Notes under the pieces: generated by a model
What the model saw: only the letters and a program-made list of their open reading frames with translations
Database searches by the model: none
What the model was told of the DNA's origin: nothing
Origin: AP-16 sp963755055
Lineage (GTDB): Bacteria; Pseudomonadota; Alphaproteobacteria; Rhizobiales; Xanthobacteraceae
Reading direction: 5' to 3'
Assembly: GCA_963755055.1 (NCBI GenBank)
Contig: CAVWIS010000034.1
Span: 434,001-498,000 of the forward strand
Length of the DNA stretch: 64,000 nt
Program-made: the position numbers and the translations under genes
Shown here: piece after piece, positions 59,293 to 64,000 of the stretch
How positions within the stretch are numbered: the first letter of the stretch is position 1
How the letters are laid out: the number at the start of each line of letters is the position of its first letter

Positions 59293-61203
59293 ATGACCGA
59301 CGCCCTGACACTGGAGCCGAAGACCCGCCGCGAGCGCGCAAGCCCGTCGAGGGCAAGCAGCAAGCCGGCGATCACGGTGTCCGAGCATATCGTGGAGATC
59401 GTCAGCGATTCCGGCGAGGGGGCGCAGCGCTGCGGCCAGTCGCTCGGCTCGATTGCCGCCAAGATGGGCAACGGCGTGTGGACCGTCGAGATCATCCCGG
59501 CCGAGATCCAGCCGCCGGCGCGCAGCGTCGCCGGCGCGAGCGGCAACCGCGTGCGGCTCGGCTCGGGTCGCGTCACCAATGGCGGCGACGAGGCGGAGCT
59601 GGTCGTCGCCTTCAACGAGCAGGTGCTGCTCGGCCGGGTCAGCGCCGGCGAGATCAAGCCGGGCGGCCGCATCCTGCTCGAGAGCATGTGGCGGGAGGAC
59701 CGCAACCCGCAGATCGCCGCCTCCTACAGGAGCACGGTCGACGAGCTCGTCGCCGCCGGCTACCGGGTCTACGAGATCCCCATGGAGCGCGAGTGCCGCA
59801 CCCTGGTCGCCGACCCGCGACGCGGCAAGAACATGTTCGTGCTCGGCATGCTGTGCAGCATCTACAGCCTCGATCTCGACATCGCGGTCGAGCAGATCGG
59901 CATCACCTTCGGCAAGAAGGACCAGAGCGTCATCAGGAGCAACGTGGCGCTGCTCGAGGCAGGATGGCGCTGGGCGGAGGACAATCTCGACTTCAAGTTC
60001 GCGATTCCCGCGGTGCGCGCCACGACGCCGCAGATCGTGGTCAACGGCAACACGGCGCTGGCGCTCGGCGTGCTCGCCTCGGGCATGGACATCTGCGCCA
60101 TGTACCCGATCACGCCGGCGACCTCGGCCTCCCACTACTTGAGCGACGTGTTCGAGCGGGTGGGCGGCCTGGTCCACCAGGCGGAGGACGAGATCGCGGC
60201 CTGCGCGTTTGCCATCGGCGCCTCCTATGCGGGCAAGTGCGCCGTCACCATCACCTCCGGACCCGGCTTCTCGCTCAAGCAGGAGGCGATCGGCCTCGCC
60301 GTCATGACCGAGATCCCGCTGGTCGTGGTCAACGTCCAGCGCGGCGGCCCGAGCACCGGACAGCCCACCAAGCCCGAGCAGGGCGACCTGTTCGCCGCCT
60401 GCTTCGGCAGCCACGGCGACGCCCCGAAGGTGGTGATGGCGACGAGCAGCATCGAGGACTGCTTCTACGCCATCATCACGGCGCGCAAGATCGCCGAGAC
60501 CTTCAACATGGTGGTGGTGGTGCTGTCCGACGCCAGCCTCGCCACCGCGCAGCAGCCGTTTCCGCGGCCGCAGTTCAGCGTCGACTGGCTGGCGCCGCCG
60601 GTCGACCAGAGCGCGGTGCCCGGCGACGCCAAGCCCTACGACTGGGATCCGGTCAGCGGCATCGCGCGCCGTTTCGCCCCGGGCCAGGAGCACGGCATGC
60701 ACACGCTGACCGGCCTTGCCCACGACCGCCTGAGCCACGTCGCCTACGACCCGATGATCAACGAGGAAGGTTTGCGCAACCGCAGCCTCAAGCTCGCGAC
60801 CCTGCAGAGAACGCTCAAGACGCCGCCGCTGTTCGGCGACCACGAGGGCGACATGCTGGTGGTCGGCTGGGGCAGCACCAAGGGGGCGATCGAGGAGGCG
60901 GTCGAGCGGCTGCGCGCCGAGGGCCGGAAAGTGGCATCGCTGCATCTGCAGTTCGTCCAGCCGATGCCCTCGGGCATCAAGGAGATCATGCAGCGGTTTC
61001 GCAAGGTGATGACCGTCGAGGGCAACTGGTCCGACGACCCGCAGGACCCGATCATCGACGGCGACAACCGGCGCCTGTCCGCGCTCGCCATGCTGCTGCG
61101 CGCCCGCTACCTCGTCGACGTCGACTGCTGGAGCGAGGTCCGCGGGCGGCCGATCAGGCCCGGCTCCATCCACCAGGCGATCCTCGCCAGGCTGAACCAG
61201 TAG
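59293..61203 (+). CDS. korA: 2-oxoacid:ferredoxin oxidoreductase alpha subunit (gamma-alpha fusion)
   Basis: A 636-residue KorA-type subunit. After an Arg/Ser-rich N-terminus comes the gamma domain (about 40-200, with SDSGEGAQRCGQSLGSIAAK and KPGGRILLESMW), then the alpha pyrimidine-binding domain (GMDICAMYPITPATSASHYL, the catalytic-Glu region LVHQAEDEIAACAFAIGASY, and SGPGFSLKQEAIGLAVMTEI). The transketolase-like domain II ends the protein. It decarboxylates a 2-oxoacid, probably 2-oxoglutarate, with KorB and CoA, reducing ferredoxin. The ATG at 59293 follows the nfnB stop by 31 bp. A related KorABC enzyme in Azoarcus passes electrons to NADP+, as the NfnAB-like subunits might here. Confidence 0.88.
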   Translation: MTDALTLEPKTRRERASPSRASSKPAITVSEHIVEIVSDSGEGAQRCGQSLGSIAAKMGNGVWTVEIIPAEIQPPARSVAGASGNRVRLGSGRVTNGGDEAELVVAFNEQVLLGRVSAGEIKPGGRILLESMWREDRNPQIAASYRSTVDELVAAGYRVYEIPMERECRTLVADPRRGKNMFVLGMLCSIYSLDLDIAVEQIGITFGKKDQSVIRSNVALLEAGWRWAEDNLDFKFAIPAVRATTPQIVVNGNTALALGVLASGMDICAMYPITPATSASHYLSDVFERVGGLVHQAEDEIAACAFAIGASYAGKCAVTITSGPGFSLKQEAIGLAVMTEIPLVVVNVQRGGPSTGQPTKPEQGDLFAACFGSHGDAPKVVMATSSIEDCFYAIITARKIAETFNMVVVVLSDASLATAQQPFPRPQFSVDWLAPPVDQSAVPGDAKPYDWDPVSGIARRFAPGQEHGMHTLTGLAHDRLSHVAYDPMINEEGLRNRSLKLATLQRTLKTPPLFGDHEGDMLVVGWGSTKGAIEEAVERLRAEGRKVASLHLQFVQPMPSGIKEIMQRFRKVMTVEGNWSDDPQDPIIDGDNRRLSALAMLLRARYLVDVDCWSEVRGRPIRPGSIHQAILARLNQ

Positions 61204-61213
61204 GGAATTCGCC

Positions 61214-62213
61214 ATGACCTTGGAGGCCACGCATTGCCTGCTCCGGATGTTCGAGGAGCACCACAGCCTGGAGGACTATCAGGGCGGCGTGCCGCGCTGG
61301 TGCACCGGATGCGGCGACAACGCCATCCTGACGGCGATGCAGCGGCTGTGCCGCGACCAGGGGCTGCGGCCGGAGAAGACCGTGTTCGTGTCCGGGATCG
61401 GCTGCTCCAGCCGGCTGCCGCATTACATGCGCACCTACGGGTTCCACGGCATCCACGGCCGGGCGCTGCCGGTGGCCGAAGGCATCAAGATGGCGCGGCC
61501 CGACCTCCACGTCTTCGTCAATACCGGCGACGGCGACTGCTGCAGCATCGGCGCGGCGCACTGGATCCATGCCATCCGCTACAACATGAACCTGACCATG
61601 GTGCTGCACGACAACCACGTCTACGGCCTGACCAAGAAGCAGGCCTCGCCGACGTCGCCGCGCGGCTTCCGCAGCAACACCACGCCGCGCGGATCCACAC
61701 TCGATGCGCTCAACCCGCTCTCCGTTACCCTCGGCGTGCAGAACGCCTCGTTCGTCGCCCAGGCGGTCGACTGGATCCCCGAGGTGCTCTACGACATCCT
61801 CGTCGCCGCCTTCCGGCACCGCGGATTTCCTTCGTGCGCGTCATCCAGCGCTGCCCGGAATTCTTGCCCAAGGCGTTCGATCCGTGGCTGCAGGACCCGC
61901 AGAAGTCGCTGCTGCTCACCCACGACCGTGGCATTCGCCTGAGCGCGGCGCTGGCGAAAATCTACCGCAACCAGCATGAGCACGATCCGCTGGATCTCGA
62001 TCGCGCCCGCGAGATCGCCTCGATCGACGATCCGATCCCCGTCGGCATTCTCTACCGCAACGAGGAGATCCCGCGCTACGAGGAGCTGCGCCATGCCGGG
62101 CAGCTGCGCACCTCCGACTACATCCGCGCCGGGCTCGAGGCCGAGCTCGACCGGTTCACCGTATGGCCCGACGAGGGCCAGCACCGACGGCCGTCGCCGT
62201 GCCGGCGGAATAG
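61214..62213 (+). pseudogene. korB: 2-oxoacid:ferredoxin oxidoreductase beta subunit, frame breaks near 3' end
   Basis: KorB-type TPP-binding subunit. It has PRWCTGCGDNAILTAMQRL (cluster-side Cys), VSGIGCSSRLPHYM, and the TPP motif NTGDGDCCSIGAAHWIHAIR, NMNLTMVLHDNHVYGLTKKQ. The frame is broken at about 61826-61830 after AAFRHRG; the next frame continues ISFVRVIQRCPEFLPKAFDP and VGILYRNEEIPRYEELRHAG. A further change near 62180 would give PTAVAVPAE and a TAG at 62211. As read, the first frame stops at 61942. The upstream 240 codons are intact and the break lies after the catalytic part. Confidence 0.82.
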
Positions 62214-62230
62214 ATCCGGAGCAGCCAGCG

Positions 62231-64000
62231 ATGCGAACCAACGTGGATGTCGATGCCGGCGGGCAGATCTTTCATCGCAGCGGAGAACGCCAGGACTCCG
62301 GGCCGGCGGCGGTCGAGGCGACCGCGCCGCAGCCGGCGCTGTTCGCCGCCTACCGCGACCTCAACCTGCTGCGCTACGACTTTCCGCTGGTGCTCGCCGC
62401 TGGCGATGCGCAAGGCGGAGCGGTGCAGTCGCTGTCGCGCGCGATCGACCGGCTGCTGCAGCGGGTCGCCCCTCCGGGCCCGACAGCGAGCCCTGCGCCG
62501 TCTGGTGCTGCAGGTCGAGCGCGACATCCCACCCTCGCCGCGAGGGCGTGACCGGAACGCTGGCGGATCTGTGGGACCGGCCGGCCGGACGCTGGCGGCA
62601 GGCGGCCGCGCCGGCGGGCAGCCGTGAAGATCGCGCGCGCCGCGCTCGACTCGATGGCGAGGTCGTCGACTGCAATGCGACGACCGCGAACCGCGTGGTC
62701 GATCATCTGTGGGGCGCCGTGCAGGAGGACAAGGCGCGGAGCTTCCGCGCCGTCGCCAGCCGGCTCGCGGTGAAGCTCGACGACATCCTGCGCGCGGAAT
62801 TCCTCGCTCCGCGGCCGGGCGCGGCGCCGACAGCCTCGCCGCCGGCGTCGGCGCGCCGCATCAGCCAGTTGTTCGACTTTCGGCGATGTCGCGCCTGCTG
62901 CCGAAATCCTCCGCCCGCGAGACCTTGCCGGCGAGCCGGCGGCGCCGGATCGAATGGGCGCTGGCGACGGTGACGGCCAGCGCTTCTTCGCCACATCCGT
63001 CCAGGCGCCGGCGCGTGCGCCCTATGCGTTCAGGTTCGAGAGCTGCGTCGACGCGCTCGCCGCCTACCGCGCCCGGATGCCCGAGATGGCCGAGCTGGTG
63101 AAGGCGCTGTCGGTCGCCGAGCTCGAGGTCGACGGCCGCTATGACGAAGCCCATCACGAGGGTTCTTCGCGGCCTTCGACCAAGCTCGCTCGGGGCGCGG
63201 GGATCTCGCGATGTTCCCCGACTACCTGGTGACGCTCGCTGACCGCGCGCGCGGCGCGCAGAGCGGCCTGATCGAGGCGCTGTCGTCCGGCGTCCCGCTG
63301 AAGGTCGTGCTGAACATCGACGATCTGCACCGGGACATGGGCCGCGACGGGCCTTCCGGCCAGGCCCTGCGCGGCGCGCAGGTCGCCAGCATGGCGACCG
63401 GCCTCGACATCGCCTTCGTCCTGCAGTCGACGAGCTCGAATCTCTACAGGATGCGCGAGCAGCTTCGCCGCGGGCTCGGCTATGCGGGTCCGGCCTTGTT
63501 CTGCGTGTTCTCCGGGGCCGCCGGCCGCCATGGATCAGAGCCCGCTTATCTGGGCGCCGCGGCGGCGCTGGAATCGCGCGCGTTCCCGTCCTTCACCTTC
63601 GATCCCGACAGCGGTCCGGATCTCGCGTCGCGCTTCTCGCTCGACGGCAATCCGCAGCCCGAGCGCGACTGGCCGCTGCACCGGCTCGCCTACGCCGATG
63701 GCGGGCTCGGCCGCGTCGCCGAGGAGGTCGCCTTCACGCTGGTCGATTTCCTCGCCGCCGACCGCCGCAATGCGCGTCATTTCACCCCCGTCGGCCGCGA
63801 CCGCTGGAGCGACCGCATGGTGCCGGTGGCGCAGCACAAGACGGATGGCGGCGACGTGCCCTTCGTGCTCGCCGTCGATGTCGACGGCCACCTGACGCGG
63901 CTCGCCGCCGACGACAGAATGATCGCTGCGGCGCGGCGCTGCCTCGACACCTGGCATCGGCTGCAGGAGCTCGGTGGCGTGCACAACTCCCATGCCGAGC
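62231..64000 (+). pseudogene. Large gene following korAB, PFOR-like C-terminal part, frameshifted and incomplete
   Basis: From ATG 62231 (MRTNVDVDAGGQIFHRSGER) the product is followed only by changing frames, at about 62484, 62530, 62885, 62965 and 63162. From 63163 one frame stays open for 279 codons to the window end. Pieces read LRRLVLQVERDI, VVDHLWGAVQEDKARSFRAV and PYAFRFESCVDALAAYRARM, then LKVVLNIDDLHRDMG and SNLYRMREQLRRGLGYAGPA. The last part, with AYLGAAAALESRAFPSFTFD, resembles the C-terminal TPP half of pyruvate:ferredoxin/flavodoxin oxidoreductases, fitting the korAB context. I cannot name the family with confidence. The gene continues past the window. Confidence 0.55.

Overview
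The window is GC-rich alphaproteobacterial chromosome, most like the Hyphomicrobiales (Bradyrhizobium/Rhodopseudomonas/Xanthobacteraceae-type). The evidence is the strong GC codon bias, a Bug-type tripartite tricarboxylate receptor, HyuA/HyuB, CoxL- and SoxC-type molybdoenzymes, a SARP/TPR regulator, and several families of intergenic palindromes of the kind common in those genomes. No rRNA or tRNA gene was seen. The species call is inference.

Layout. 1-2.5 kb: the end of an amidohydrolase facing an MHS-type transporter. 2.5-14.8 kb: orphan HigA, TerC, a secreted SGNH-like protein with a TPR-caspase protein, a GGDEF-EAL enzyme, a GST, an HtrA-like pseudoprotease and a CoxL-type molybdoenzyme. 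14.8-22.6 kb: a lower-GC insert holding an IS66 element with a perfect 8-bp target duplication and a three-gene, 4-bp-overlapping operon (C2H2 zinc-finger protein, coiled-coil protein, Hsp70/DnaK-like ATPase). It is followed by degenerate DNA and a second copy of the last 269 bp of the CoxL gene. 22.8-26.6 kb: ROK kinase divergent from a Gfo/Idh-receptor-SDR operon. 26.8-38.8 kb: a glycosyltransferase with tandem C-terminal repeats, a patatin phospholipase, frameshifted hyuA/hyuB followed by a class III aminotransferase, YCII, LysR, LLM flavin oxidoreductase and CMD proteins. 39-46.6 kb: a second TPR-caspase, an oligopeptide-type solute receptor, a GspC/N-like protein, a tannase-family esterase, an isochorismatase-like hydrolase and a small secreted protein. 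46.9-53.1 kb: an IS110 transposase, a SoxC/cytochrome c pair, a scrambled locus with a partial soxC copy and a truncated winged-helix gene, and a SARP/TPR regulator. 53.2-64 kb: a methyltransferase, enoyl-CoA hydratase, MaoC-like protein and 51-aa protein, then an NfnA-NfnB-KorA-KorB cluster with a further large gene running off the window.

The best candidate for an undescribed system is the Hsp70/coiled-coil/C2H2 operon (17.6-21.7 kb). It is compact, translationally coupled, foreign in base composition, flanked by mobile-element debris, and its Hsp70-like gene has been hit by IS66 five codons before its original stop. A second theme is catalytic loss: the HtrA-like protein lacks all three triad residues and the SGNH-like protein has Leu for its Ser nucleophile.

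Many genes (hyuA, hyuB, the methyltransferase, MaoC, korB, the last gene, the Hsp70-like gene) are broken by frame changes, mostly single extra bases, while the protein sequence on both sides stays conserved. That pattern suggests unpolished assembly or very recent decay, so coding claims there should be read with that in mind.
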